DNA of 64,000 nt, taken from the NCBI GenBank assembly GCA_942486035.1, contig CALNXK010000030.1, positions 183,501 to 247,500 on the forward strand. The letters are read 5' to 3'. Shown here one piece after another: positions 35,740-46,091 of the stretch. The position numbers and the translations under genes were made by a program. The notes under the pieces were generated by a model. The model did not search any database. It was not told the DNA's origin and saw only the letters and a list, made by a program, of their open reading frames with translations. Within the stretch, counting starts at the first letter, position 1. Each line of letters opens with the position of its first letter. This DNA is from Porites lobata. Taxonomy: Eukaryota > Cnidaria > Anthozoa > Scleractinia > Poritidae.

Positions 35740-35865
35740 TTATTATTGCCCAATCTCCTCTTGCTTTTATAACAAAAATTTACCTTCTGACATCATCTGG
35801 CAATCTTTTGACAACCATAAGCTTTATTTGATGATAACGATATATTTATTCAATAGAAGGGCTCC

Positions 35866-35931
35866 GCCGTTGACTGTTCCTTATGATAGAAGGCTGAGAA
35901 GGTCCTTCTATTATAAGGAACAGTCAACGGC
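35866..35931 (+). other. 28-bp-stem hairpin
   Basis: The arms at 35866-35893 and 35904-35931 are complementary at 27 of 28 positions, the other being a G-T pair, around a 10-nt loop. It begins GCCGTTGACTGTTCC. Size and regularity fit a small-RNA precursor or a very recent inverted repeat. Confidence 0.5.
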
Positions 35932-35934
35932 GAA

Positions 35935-36132
35935 TTCAAACTCCTTCAAAATCGCTCAAAAAACCGCTTTTGAGGCAAAAGGACGACTATATACCACTGG
36001 TAAGTAATTGAACGTTTATTTATAATTGATTTATATACGTAGTTAGCGATATATCGGTATAGATGATGCAAACGGTAAATCCAGGACATTTACTATAAAA
36101 TAACAATCGGCTACACAAACAGATTGTGTGGG
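35935..36132. repeat. Dispersed repeat shared with 8205-8400
   Basis: Second copy of the roughly 190-bp repeat, ending cagattgtgtggg. Confidence 0.5.
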
Positions 36133-36170
36133 CCCCCTGTTGGTTCGCTCGATATGGCGCGTGATATGGC

Positions 36171-36579
36171 TCTGTTCAGGGGCACCCAACGGCAATTTTC
36201 GGGAAAATATCTGTTCGGAAGACGATTTGACATCTAGAATTTTCGGAGCATTTGTTGTAAAATTTCTTGCTTGCCTGCCTCTCCTAGGATTTTCGAACAT
36301 ATACAAAATGGTAGAATTACTCATTTTAACGGATTTTGACTCTACAAAAGGCCACCTAGAATTTTCGGGAGCCTTTTCCTGGCTGAAATTTTCGAGAAGG
36401 TAAGTTTTTATCCCTATAATTTTCGGATCACTAGATTTTCAGCTAGGAAATCCGAACAGATGAAAAGTTTTTAGGGGATAAAAATATGCCTATATCTACC
36501 GTTTGAATACTAAAATACGTTCAACAATGCTATGTTAAGTGGTTTTGAACTATATCCTCGTTGGGTGCCCCTGTCTGTT
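36171..36579 (+). mobile_element. 397-bp MITE with CAGGGGCACCCAACG ends, copy 1
   Basis: Element 36177-36573; the left end is CAGGGGCACCCAACG and the right end the inverse CGTTGGGTGCCCCTG. Flanked by TCTGTT on both sides (6-bp TSD). Internal signatures are gggaaaatatctgttcgg and ctaaaaacttttcatctg-type stretches. No ORF of its own. Confidence 0.8.
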
Positions 36580-36933
36580 ACAATAGCAGCTAAATAGCGA
36601 ACAACTGAAAATGTATGAAAGGAAGATATTTCGAACGCTCCCTTAACGCTGGTTTCAATGCAACCAAAGAGAGGTGAGATATATCTTAGGTTCGAACTCG
36701 AACTTCTATTTATCATTTCATGAGGCGTACTTTTAGATGTAATATAGAATATCCGGTTATGGGGCTTTTAACCGGGTTCACTAATTGCAGATTTGTGTCA
36801 AAATTTGACAATACGTTGTAAGTTATGTCAATTAGAATTTTCGAATTTGATTTCGCTCATGACCAGTTTGAATTGCCCAATAGCTGCAACTACATTTTAA
36901 AACGTGCTTAGAGATTTACACGAATAAAGCCAG
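36580..36933. other. Intergenic
   Basis: Nothing recognised. Confidence 0.3.
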
Positions 36934-37465
36934 ACGTAGTTAATTGATAAACCGATAATCGATAGTAATGGATATCAATCATCGGTGAATATCGATTTCC
37001 AATATCGATCGATAGAAATCGCTAAAACTCTAAGTCCAAATAGTGACCAACATCAATTTTCTCTTAACAATATCCATACATTGTCAAGAGATTAGGTTAT
37101 GAGAATTAACAAAATGATCACCTGAGAGAACATGCCTTGATCTTTTGTCAAATTCTCTCATCTTATCCTTATAAGGAAATGTATAGAGACCAGTTTGAAG
37201 AATTTGTATGTGGATATTGGGGCTTAAAGGTTTAAAGGAAAAAAGTTGTGACTTCGATTAATATCGATGATTTTCCGATAGAAATCGATAGTGTTTTTTT
37301 ATCGCTTGTTATCGACTACTATCGATTCCTATCGATTGTTATCGATTTTGTTACTTCGATTTCTATCGATTTCCGACATCAATCGATATTAATCGGCCGA
37401 TTAAATGGATTAATATCAATGATATCGACTGATTTCCGATATCGATTTTTATCGATTAACCACGT
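36934..37465. mobile_element. Inverted-repeat element packed with ATCGAT
   Basis: The left end reads ACGTAGTTAATTGATAAA and the right end, inverted, ACGTGGTTAATCGATAAA. Between them I count 13 ATCGAT hexamers, concentrated at the two sides. A non-autonomous DNA element. Confidence 0.65.
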
Positions 37466-37512
37466 CGGAATTAAAGCCATGCTGATCGAGTCATCTACTC
37501 ATATGCTACGTT

Positions 37513-37930
37513 GTTACCGTATTTATTCGAATAAGCGCCCAACCTCGAATTAGCGCCCACCTCGAATAAGCGCCCATCCTAAAGGCAGAAAAAGTTAATA
37601 AGCGCCCAGCCTCGAATAAGCGCCCACCCCCTCCTCCTCCCAATCAAACTCAAATAAGCGCTCACCCCCACCCCACCCACTTGAGTGAATAAATTTTAAT
37701 GAGAAAGGATGAGTTTTCAGTATTTTAAAGCCTTGCTTTGTTACTTCTTCGCGTTTTGTTATTAGCATTTATTGTTTTGTTGCAAAATAAACATACTTCA
37801 CTTGCTGAAAATGGTGAAAATTTAATAAGCGCCCAGCCTCGAATAAGCGCCCACCTCGAATAAGCGCCCACTCTCAAGGTCCAAAAATTTAATAAGCGCC
37901 CAGGGCGGTTAATCGAATAAATACGGTAAC
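37513..37930. mobile_element. MITE with perfect 18-bp TIR GTTACCGTATTTATTCGA
   Basis: The ends at 37513-37530 and 37913-37930 are exact inverses. Each side has several aataagcgcccacctcga-type subrepeats. The insertion target is probably TA. Confidence 0.75.
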
Positions 37931-38103
37931 TGATCGATAGCCTATGCGTGCACTTAGGAGAATAATTGTTCCTTTGGAAACATGACACGTTAAAGTAATT
38001 CATTTTACAATACGTATAGTTTAATCAAGGCATTCTAAAGCTGTTTTGAGTCTCTCTACCAAGGCGTACCGATCTTTAGAAATCGGTGGATGTCTGATTA
38101 AGG
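37931..38103. other. Intergenic
   Basis: Nothing recognised. Confidence 0.3.
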
Positions 38104-38732
38104 AGCTACTATTAGCCTGCGTAGCAAGCGTTTCCGTGCGGTGTAGGAACAAAGAACGAGGAACGAGAGTCAAAGACCGCGTGAAAAATGGCGCAAGTAA
38201 AAGAGCGGGTGGGGTGGGGAAGAAAGGAAGGAAACGCTTGCTGACAAACCCCAGGATTTTGAAAATCGCCCACTTGGCCTGTCATGCCTGAGTGCGCGCA
38301 CCGACATTTGATGCTGTCAACAGCTGTCATAATTGACCAATAAAATAATTGGCCTTCGTGGAGCGGAAAAGAGGACGCGTGTAGGAAACCAAAATAATTT
38401 TTTATGGAACGCGTTAATGGTGAACTCTCAATGAATCCGAACGATCATTGCTTAATCAGCAATCTTGACTGAGTCACGATGCACTTCTCCATAGTTGCAA
38501 TCCATTCTTCGAAATTTGGATCTGTAAATCACTTTCCGACAGGAAAAAAACACTAACAACCTGGGCCCAGCATGACAAAACATTGCAGAAACCACCGCAT
38601 TCGCTGACAAAAGAAAATCGATTTTAGTTATTTAGATCCCCCTCCCCCCTCTTTCACTTTTTGGCTCTCGGTCTTTCTTTGCTCCGAAACCAGGCCAAAT
38701 GGAAACGCTTGCCACGCAGGCTAAGCTACTAT
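38104..38732. mobile_element. 611-bp MULE-like MITE with 9-bp TSD
   Basis: Element 38113-38723. The left TIR begins TAGCCTGCGTAGCAAGCG and the inverted right end TAGCCTGCGTGGCAAGCG, 22 of 23 positions matching over the full TIR. Flanks are a perfect AGCTACTAT repeat (38104-38112 and 38724-38732). The 9-bp TSD points to a Mutator-like transposase acting in trans. Confidence 0.85.
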
Positions 38733-39419
38733 CAGAGTCAATGTTCTAGTATATTACAACTGTTGGAGATTCGGGAGTTCTTTTGACCTCCGAAATCTAC
38801 TGAGATCAGACGCAAAAACTAAGTGGCACTTGTAAATTTTGCAGCTTGTTTTATTTTTTCCTTTCACGGAGCAAGAAGTGTCTTCCAGCATTTAGCGGAC
38901 AAATTGTCTGGAACTCCACAATAGTGAGATTCGTTATTTCTTTTGGTCGCCATATTCGAGTTTTTTTTTTTTTTTTTTGAAGGCAAAAAGTGGTCAGTCT
39001 GATTCACCATATCTTACAGACCATCGGTAGGCATCACCTCATAACTTAACGGCTATTGTTGTATCCACCTTATAATCAATCATGACTTTACGGTTACCTT
39101 TCGATCGGATAACAATCGGACGAAGAGGTAGCCGCTTACTTTTAGATGGGCTTATATACAAAGGGCCTTGAGGTAGCTGACTCAGTTTTGGATCGGATTG
39201 TAAACTTTTGGCCTATTAGCTGGCATTGCCAACTTCTTTTGACATAGAAATCGCGGTTTTCCCTTTTTCCTTTTGCTGCAAGTGCGTTAATTGGATTAGC
39301 ACACTATGATGAGGTCAGAATGCAACGTGGATTGAAAGGATGAAAATGAGTTTATAAATTGAATGAACCTTTCACTCCGAACTTGTGTATGAAGCAGTGA
39401 GTTTAGTATGGTATATTTT
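38733..39419. other. 3' flank of the minus-strand receptor
   Basis: Contains a poly-T run near 38960-38978. No gene recognised; may include the receptor's 3' UTR. Confidence 0.35.
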
Positions 39420-40406
39420 TTACGTAGAACCCGAACTTTTTCTGTCACCTAGCTCGTGCATTCGTCTTTGCCTGACAGCAATTGCCCCTGTTGAAGCTTG
39501 CCTGAAAGTGAGACGTGTGATGATTCGACGTAGATACTGCCTAAAGTTCAAGTTTTCTCCGTAAATTCCATACAAGATCGGGTCGAGCACTGTGTTTAAC
39601 ATAACGAGAAGCTGAGACGCTCTCCAAACGTGTCCTTCGCTTAACAAATGGAAGTACATCAGCGTTCGAACAATCATGAAAGGAGACCAACATATTATAA
39701 ACGCTAAAGTGAGAGCGGCCAACGTTTTGGCAACTTTGCGATGCCGATTCGTGTATGACGTCGCAAAAGCGTTTTGTGTAGGAAAAACGCGTCTACTCGA
39801 GCGTATGAGGGCTAGGAAAATAGCCGTCTGGGCATAGATCATGTACACTAGAGGAACGATGAAAAAACAAACAGCATGAATACTGTAGTAAATCTGTCTT
39901 CCTAAATCCCCAAACGGTCTGTTTGTACAGATAATCTGACCACTTAAATCTAGTGTCACGACTTGATAGGCATAAAGCAAAGGAGAACAAACTACAAGGC
40001 TTCCTAGCCACAAAGCGACCACTTTCCTTTTCGCGCCTTCCGCATCACTCAACCGCGCATTGAAGGGATGGAGTACGGCCCTGATTCGTTGAAAGCTGAT
40101 CAGCACCAGGGTCATTATGGAAGTTGTATAGCATGCTTCGATCCAAAAACATTGTATCTTACAAGTTACCTGACCGCCAACCCAAGTCCAAAGAAAACTT
40201 ATAATGTCCAAGATACTCAGCAATGCAAAAGTAAGGTCGGCAATGGCCAGGTTGGCTATGAACCATCTCAGCGATGAAGATCCACTTCTTTTATAACAAA
40301 CTGATAACACGAAACAATTTCCCGTGATCGCAAACGCGTAGGCAAAGAAGTAAAAACAGGATCCTAAGATAACCAGCGGCAGGGAAATTCCGTCGTTTTT
40401 TGCCAT
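39420..40406 (-). CDS. Rhodopsin-family GPCR, peptide-receptor-like
   Basis: Intact single-exon gene of 328 residues for a seven-helix plasma-membrane receptor that would signal through G proteins. GN at 29-30 (TM1), LAIAD 53-57 (TM2), C82 at the TM3 top pairing with C160 in ECL2, SFQR 104-107 at the DRY position, W133 in TM4, P185 and Y188 in TM5, RHRKVAKTL from 221, CWSP 239-242 in TM6, and DPILY 275-279 in TM7, followed by a short helix 8 and a basic tail. The start ATG at 40404-40406 aligns with those of the paralogues. DRY lacks the acidic residue and NPxxY is DPxxY; both variants recur in the plus-strand paralogue, so they look like family traits rather than decay. The ligand is unknown; similarity is to amine/neuropeptide-type class A receptors in general. 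Confidence 0.9.
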   Translation of the reverse strand: MAKNDGISLPLVILGSCFYFFAYAFAITGNCFVLSVCYKRSGSSSLRWFIANLAIADLTFALLSILDIISFLWTWVGGQVTCKIQCFWIEACYTTSIMTLVLISFQRIRAVLHPFNARLSDAEGAKRKVVALWLGSLVVCSPLLYAYQVVTLDLSGQIICTNRPFGDLGRQIYYSIHAVCFFIVPLVYMIYAQTAIFLALIRSSRRVFPTQNAFATSYTNRHRKVAKTLAALTLAFIICWSPFMIVRTLMYFHLLSEGHVWRASQLLVMLNTVLDPILYGIYGENLNFRQYLRRIITRLTFRQASTGAIAVRQRRMHELGDRKSSGST

Positions 40407-42004
40407 ATCGATGCGAATGTCGCTAGCAGCTAGTTATCCACGCTAAAAGTACTTGTTTATTTAGTGTCTTAACACAGTCACGACGTCATTTTTATTCAAG
40501 CAAAGCCAATCTTCCTTCCAGTTGACGTTTGACGAGGTAAAATTGATCTGAATACGTTTTAAATGTATCTGTCAATAATAAAAAATAATTATTGTTTTGG
40601 TTGAAATCACGGTTGGCATCAGAGCCCCTGGTCTGTATTTTCACGATTACACTCTACTTCATGCTGCTTCTCCTCTATCCCCAACCATCGGTTTGAGAAA
40701 TGTTTCCTATTTTTATTTCCTTATTTTTTCATGTGATTTAAATTAAATTGATAGCACGGAGATATAAAATCTTAAAACGTAACATATTTATTAAAAAAGA
40801 AAACGTATACTAATTAAATTTTGCAAAAAGGAAATTGATCATAGTAACAGATTAAAATGTCTCGCAGTTGCGAAACTCTTCTAAATTTGTCTGTGATACC
40901 CAATACATTCTTTATCGTGCTCTAGCCTCTTTTAATACGTCGGTTTTCATTCAATGACACAAAGGCTGTCGTGGGAAAAACACAACCCTTTTTGTCGATT
41001 ATGATTTCCTATGTATAAACCGCTTGATGTATTGTTTTCCAAATGCAGGTAATTAGCGTCTGCAAAAAGACGCACTCGCTGACTCAGTGATTCACCTTAA
41101 AAAATCAATGATCGGATGTCTAGGCATGAATATCATGTTCGCTTTTGGAAAGCCTATGAATCAATATATACCCGGCGGCTGAGTTAGCATCTACGAGCAA
41201 TTTTCCGAGGCATCTATTTACCGTTGTATCGTATTTCTGTGGAACATCGTGTGGTCTCTCCTCAGCCAAGCTCAGCAAGCTTTTAAGCTTTAAATAGCGT
41301 ACATTTCAACTCCGCTGCGTTCTTTGCTTAAAATTAAAGTGAAACCATGATTCATTGCCATCGCGGTTTAGTGAGATAAGTGAGACACAACTTTGTAACC
41401 GCCTCTAGTCAGATCAGTCGCGAAGGGCAATTTTGTAGCTTTTAAGCCACTTCGTGTCTTTTATCTTATTGTAACATATGTTTACTGATCAGCACCTGAA
41501 CAGCTGGGATCTTTTGGTTTTGATTTGAAATTTGAAATTGTATCTAATTAAGAAGGAAAATTTATCATGAAAATTCTACCGTCGATACTGATATACAATC
41601 TATCCACCAAAGTATCCGAGGGTATTCTCTTCAGGTTTCAGAATCTTCGATTTCTTTAGGATAAATCGGTATTCCATTACGTTCTCTCTGGGAAAACAAA
41701 ATTTCAATAGAGATTAGATCACTTAGATCACTTTCAGTAAATTGAAAAGTTATACAGTCTTAAAAGTTATGTCAATCAATCACAATTATGTTATCCCATA
41801 TCCGATTCTGAATCTGATACCTCGAAGTCAACGAAAAGGCACCGTATATAGGATCTCGTATTTTTAGCGCACCCCTTCATTGTCTGAATTTCGTCTGAAA
41901 TACTCCTTTTTTTAATGCTTGATACATTACTTTCAATGTTTCAACACATTCTGCTCAAGACTTCTAAAATAAATTCAAAGTGAAAGTTTACTTCGTTCGC
42001 AAAA
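40407..42004. other. 5' flank of the receptor and intergenic DNA
   Basis: About 1.6 kb without a recognisable gene or element. It should hold the receptor promoter, but no specific motif can be named. Confidence 0.35.
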
Positions 42005-42936
42005 CCATATTAGGGACTTTATGATCCAACGGCGTGACGACAACGAGAACGTCTCTTAAGCCTTAATTAAGAAGTAAATTTTGCTTTCTTTCAGTCTTTA
42101 TCGCAATCATTCCTAGCAACTTACTTTGTCAAATGTAGGCAAATCCTCCTGAAGTTGAATTCCAAGGGACCATATATCCAAGTTCAGAAAAAGAAATAAA
42201 ATTTTGTTGTTGCTTGTTTTCGTTCTCCATACTGTAAAACGCGAGCTTAGGCAATTTCACTTCGTAGTCGTAGGAAAACGGCAAAGCTATTTACAAAAAA
42301 GTATGATGCAGATGCGAAGTTGTTTTGCTTATTAAACCATGAGAGCGTTTTCACTCACGTGGCCATCATCTATTGCAATTTATTGGAACAAAAGAATGTT
42401 TTGCTGAAGAAAAACTCCCACAAGATTTACTTGGGACACCAACATGGCGCCGTTTCATTGTTTTGGGACACCAATATGGCCGCCTTGACGTCATGTGAAA
42501 ACACTCTATAGTTTTTAGACGTTCTTGTTGCCGTCTCGTCGTTAGATCTTAAAGTCTCTTTTATCCGAGCGACGCGACGGCCACAAGAACTTCTATTAAG
42601 AAAATATAGGCTTAATAAGGAAAACGAACGACAACTTCGCAATTGGATCACACTTTTTTGTATATTGCTTTGCCCGTTTTTGCACGACTACGACGTAAAA
42701 ATGCCTTTAGTAATTTTGCATTTTATGGAGATCGTAAACAAGCAACGACGAAATTTTATTTCTATTTTGAACTTGGATATGGTCCCTTGAAATTCAACTT
42801 CAGGAGGGTTCGCCTACATTTGACAAAGTAGGAGGCCGGGTAGGAATAATCGCAATTAAGACGGAAAGAACGATAATTAATTTTTTAAGCGGCGTTTTCG
42901 TTGCCGTCGCGTCGTTGGATCTAGTCCCTATTAAAT
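42005..42936. mobile_element. Foldback element with long inverted arms
   Basis: Left arm about 42005-42330 and right arm about 42610-42936 are inverted copies over some 325 bp, for example tcaaatgtaggcaaatcctc and its counterpart cgcctacatttgacaaagta. The outer ends read TAGGGACTTTATGATCCAAC and, inverted, TAGGGACTAGATCCAACG. No transposase. Confidence 0.75.
42343..42512. mobile_element. Nested inverted-repeat insert in the foldback loop
   Basis: The left end reads gagcgttttcactcacgtgg and the right end, inverted, gagtgttttcacatgacgtc. It contains two copies of gggacaccaa(c/t)atggc. It lies between the arms of the foldback element. Confidence 0.5.
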
Positions 42937-43680
42937 GGTAATTATATGATCGGTAGTGTTTCACATGTTTATGGCTCTACCTCTTATGAGTGTTGAAAAA
43001 TTCCATTTACCTTTTGATTAAAGAGGAATGAAACCCTCTGCCTAGAAATAAACAAAAAACTTTTTATCAAAAATTCAATTACTTTTCTCTTTGATGGTCT
43101 TCATCTTGAGAAGTTTCTATAGAAGCTCTCTCGCTCTTAACGGCGATCATCTCGTTATGCGCAAAGCAAAACCCGACAGCGAATCACCTTAACCTTAAGA
43201 AGTTGCTTTGTGCCGACAGCCGGACACAACAACTGCTGATTTTTTTTATTTCGTATGATTCGACTTTTGCTTTGTTGATTTTTAATTCTAGATTACCGAT
43301 CTAATGACTGTGATTTGAGTGGCGCATGACTTCGAACGTCTGGAATTTCTGATTTCTGTTGTTATTTCTTTTTATTATATAAACTGCAGTGTGTTACAAG
43401 GATTTCTACCACCGAGAAATGTGGTATCTGAACACACGTAAAAATACGATATTTTCACATGTGAAATTATTGATATTTGATAGTTTGAGAACATTTTAAC
43501 CATTTATCTTGTCTTTTATATTTTGAACAAGATACCGGACATTTTTAATACTTGTATTTATTTTTTACTGTACTTTGTAGAGTTCCGAGTTTACACTGGA
43601 GTATTTTAAACAATGAATTACATTTATGGGGTTCTCGACTATATGGCATGGTTTTGGTTTATGGATTCTTCGTTGCGCTC
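42937..43680. other. Intergenic
   Basis: AT-rich; nothing recognised. Confidence 0.3.
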
Positions 43681-43760
43681 ACTCGTTCGATATCGATGTG
43701 AACACGAGAAGATAAATTCCATATCTCCGCGCGACCATGTATTATTCTCTATTTAATCCA
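43681..43760. repeat. Dispersed repeat end related to 1-60
   Basis: gaacacgagaagataaattc and ccgcgcgaccatgtattatt match bases 5-60 of the window in the same orientation. Confidence 0.5.
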
Positions 43761-43880
43761 CCGTACCTAAAAAGATGGCGACTGGTACATTTACCCACAG
43801 TTCTTAGCGCATGAAAACCATAAAATTGTTCATAAAAACGCACAGAAAAGTTTTATAAACTTCAAACCTAGGATAGGCAA

Positions 43881-44290
43881 TCTTATGGCGTTACCATTCA
43901 AATGAAACCTTTTCAGCAGTACTTTCACATGGTACTATTTGTTTAGTATGTAGTTCTAACTTTTGAGTCTGTGGATGAAATCCTATGGTGTTACCACTCA
44001 AATGAAACCTCTTCAGCAGTACTTTCACATGGTACTATTTATTTAGTTTGCAGTTCTAACTTTTGAGTCTGTGGATGAAATCCTATGGTGTTACCATTCA
44101 AATGAAACCTCTTAGTCAGTGCTTTCACATGGTACTATTTATTTAGTATGTAGTTCTAACTTTTGAGTCTGCGGACGAAATTCTATGATGTGACCATTCA
44201 AATGAAACCTCTCCGCCTGTACTTACACATGGTGCTATTTGCTTTTCACAAAATGAAATTTCGGAATTTGGTCGAAATTTGCTTTTGGCT
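43881..44290. repeat. 100-bp tandem repeat, about four units
   Basis: Units start at 43881, 43981, 44081 and 44181, exactly 100 bp apart. The signature is ttaccattcaaatgaaacct then tttcacatggtactattt and ttctaacttttgagtctg. The last unit is partial and diverged. Together with the dispersed end at 43681 it may be one transposon. Confidence 0.8.
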
Positions 44291-44734
44291 AAATTTGACT
44301 GTGAATGGTTTAAGAGTTGTTTCTGGATACCATCTGAAATGCACTTGCTTGGTGTCTTCTCTTTTTTTGAGTACCAAGAAGAAATAATAAATTAAACAAC
44401 TGCTGATTATAAAATCTAGTTATGGACGTTAAGAGAACTAATTTACACTTATCCGAAGTCACTCTGATGGGTGTGAACAGAGGGCGTCATTTTACTTTTC
44501 ACCTCAGTGACAGGTAATTAATAACTACAAAATTTACTCACGTTTTCATAATTTTTAATAAAAGAAAGTATGCAGTTTTATAAACAAATATTTAAACATT
44601 AGTACATTAGCAAGCATCCCTATTCCACGCAGTTTTCAAAAAGCTTCACCGCACCAGTTCCATTTTCCTGTCGTCTTTGTGATAAAATACCTAATGTTCA
44701 ACACTTCCCAGATTTAGAACGCTTTTTTTAACTG
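44291..44734. other. Intergenic upstream of the plus-strand receptor
   Basis: Nothing recognised. Confidence 0.3.
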
Positions 44735-44794
44735 AAGGGCAGAGTGAGGTCAATCATCACCTGTGTCACACAGGTGATGATTGACTCTGCCCTT
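44735..44794 (+). other. Near-perfect palindrome upstream of the receptor
   Basis: GTCAATCATCACCTGTG and its inverse are separated by 3 nt, and the outer arms AAGGGCAGA / TCTGCCCTT pair after a 5-nt bulge. Total 60 nt, about 300 bp upstream of the receptor ATG at 45090. It explains the two overlapping open frames on opposite strands here. Could be a cruciform, a small-RNA hairpin or a 5' UTR structure. Confidence 0.55.
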
Positions 44795-45089
44795 ACTGTC
44801 ACATCAGTATTCTCCAAGAAATCAAGGGCTCCAGCAAGCCTGCCCTGCATATACAAATGTCCAATGAGTGTGCTTCTTTTAATTAGAATTAACAACAGTG
44901 TTGTCCACCTGACGCTATATTCATCCACAAAACACAAGTAATTTTAACCTGTCAGAACTCAATGAGCAACTTCTTGTGGAAGGAAAGTTAGTCTTTGGGA
45001 AACCAAAAGCAAAAGAAATTTGTCTTACAATTTTCCAAAGAGGACTAAATTTTTTGACCGAGTTATTGTCATTTCCATCAAATCAAATC

Positions 45090-46091
45090 ATGACAAGTGA
45101 TAATTTTCCATTTCCCTTGCTGGTGGCCTATGTTGTGTTTTTTTTCTTGACATTTACTCTTTCCGTGGTCGGTAACACTTGGGTAATTCTCAACTGTTGG
45201 AGAGCGCTGAAGAGGAACAAGGTTTCTTTGACATGGTGCATACTAAATTTGGCAGCTGCAGATCTTCTTTTTACGTTTCTAACTATTTTCAACGGCATTG
45301 CGTTTTTGTGGCATTGGATAGGTGGCGATGTTCTTTGTAAATTACAGGGATTCTCTGTCGAGACGACTTATACTGTCTCAATAACAAACCTTGTACTGAT
45401 AAGCTACCAGAGACTTACAGCCATTACGGATCCCCTGAAGACAAGGGCAAGAAATATCTTGAATAAAGAATATCGAAAAATATTACTTTTGTGGGGAACT
45501 GGTGTACTCGCCTGCTCACCTTTACTTTTCTTGTATCAGACAAGAGTCATCCAAGAAAAAGAAAAAACAGAATGCGATAACTTGGCATTGGGAGGTATCG
45601 CTCGAAAGGTATTCTACAGCTTGCATGCCTTATTTTTCTTTGTTTTTCCATTGTGTTACATGGTTTATTCACAAAGCAAGATATTCCGCGTTTTGCGCAA
45701 ACAACGAGTTGTGCCGCGGACACTGCAAGGAGCCGAAATCTCCAGGAGACGTCATAGAAAGGTTGCCAAAACTCTTTTAGCTTTAACAGTTGTGTTTGTT
45801 TTGTGCTGGTCTCCATTCATGACCACCAGAACTCTGATGTATTTTGACTTAGCACAACCAGACATGATATGGAGGGCCAGCCAGCTGTTGCTTTGTCTAA
45901 ATACAGTGCTGGATCCCATAATGTACGGTGTTTATGGAAGAAACCTCAAAAAAGTTTGGCGAGTATCTCGCTGTTGCAAGTCGCCAAGAAGCAGACAACC
46001 GAGTTTTCCGTCGCTGCTGGACAGAACAAATATAGCAGTACTGGCCTTAAACCAGACGGCGGAACACCTGCCACGGGCGAGCTGTCCTTGA
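45090..46091 (+). CDS. Rhodopsin-family GPCR, peptide-receptor-like
   Basis: Intact single-exon gene; 333 residues from the ATG at 45090. The frame is open further upstream to 44976, but that extension begins with GTG and has no receptor-like features, while the ATG gives an N-terminus like those of its paralogues. GN 28-29, LAAAD 54-58, C83 with ECL2 C162, SYQR 105-108 in the DRY position, P187 and Y190 in TM5, RRHRKVAKTL from 220, CWSP 239-242, DPIMY 275-279, then helix 8 with paired cysteines (295-296) suited to palmitoylation. Acts at the plasma membrane; ligand unknown. It lies about 4.7 kb from the minus-strand receptor, divergently oriented, and is clearly a relative of it and of the truncated copy at 451-1290. 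Confidence 0.9.
   Translation: MTSDNFPFPLLVAYVVFFFLTFTLSVVGNTWVILNCWRALKRNKVSLTWCILNLAAADLLFTFLTIFNGIAFLWHWIGGDVLCKLQGFSVETTYTVSITNLVLISYQRLTAITDPLKTRARNILNKEYRKILLLWGTGVLACSPLLFLYQTRVIQEKEKTECDNLALGGIARKVFYSLHALFFFVFPLCYMVYSQSKIFRVLRKQRVVPRTLQGAEISRRRHRKVAKTLLALTVVFVLCWSPFMTTRTLMYFDLAQPDMIWRASQLLLCLNTVLDPIMYGVYGRNLKKVWRVSRCCKSPRSRQPSFPSLLDRTNIAVLALNQTAEHLPRASCP

Noticed and set aside
44728..44941. Overlapping frames on both strands upstream of the plus-strand receptor
   Set aside because: They share the 60-nt palindrome. The minus frame has a faint helical-repeat look (HLYMQGRLAGALDFLE) but is too short and isolated to call.
44976..45089. N-terminal extension of the plus-strand receptor
   Set aside because: It begins at GTG, has no signal peptide or paralogue match, and the ATG at 45090 aligns with the other receptors.
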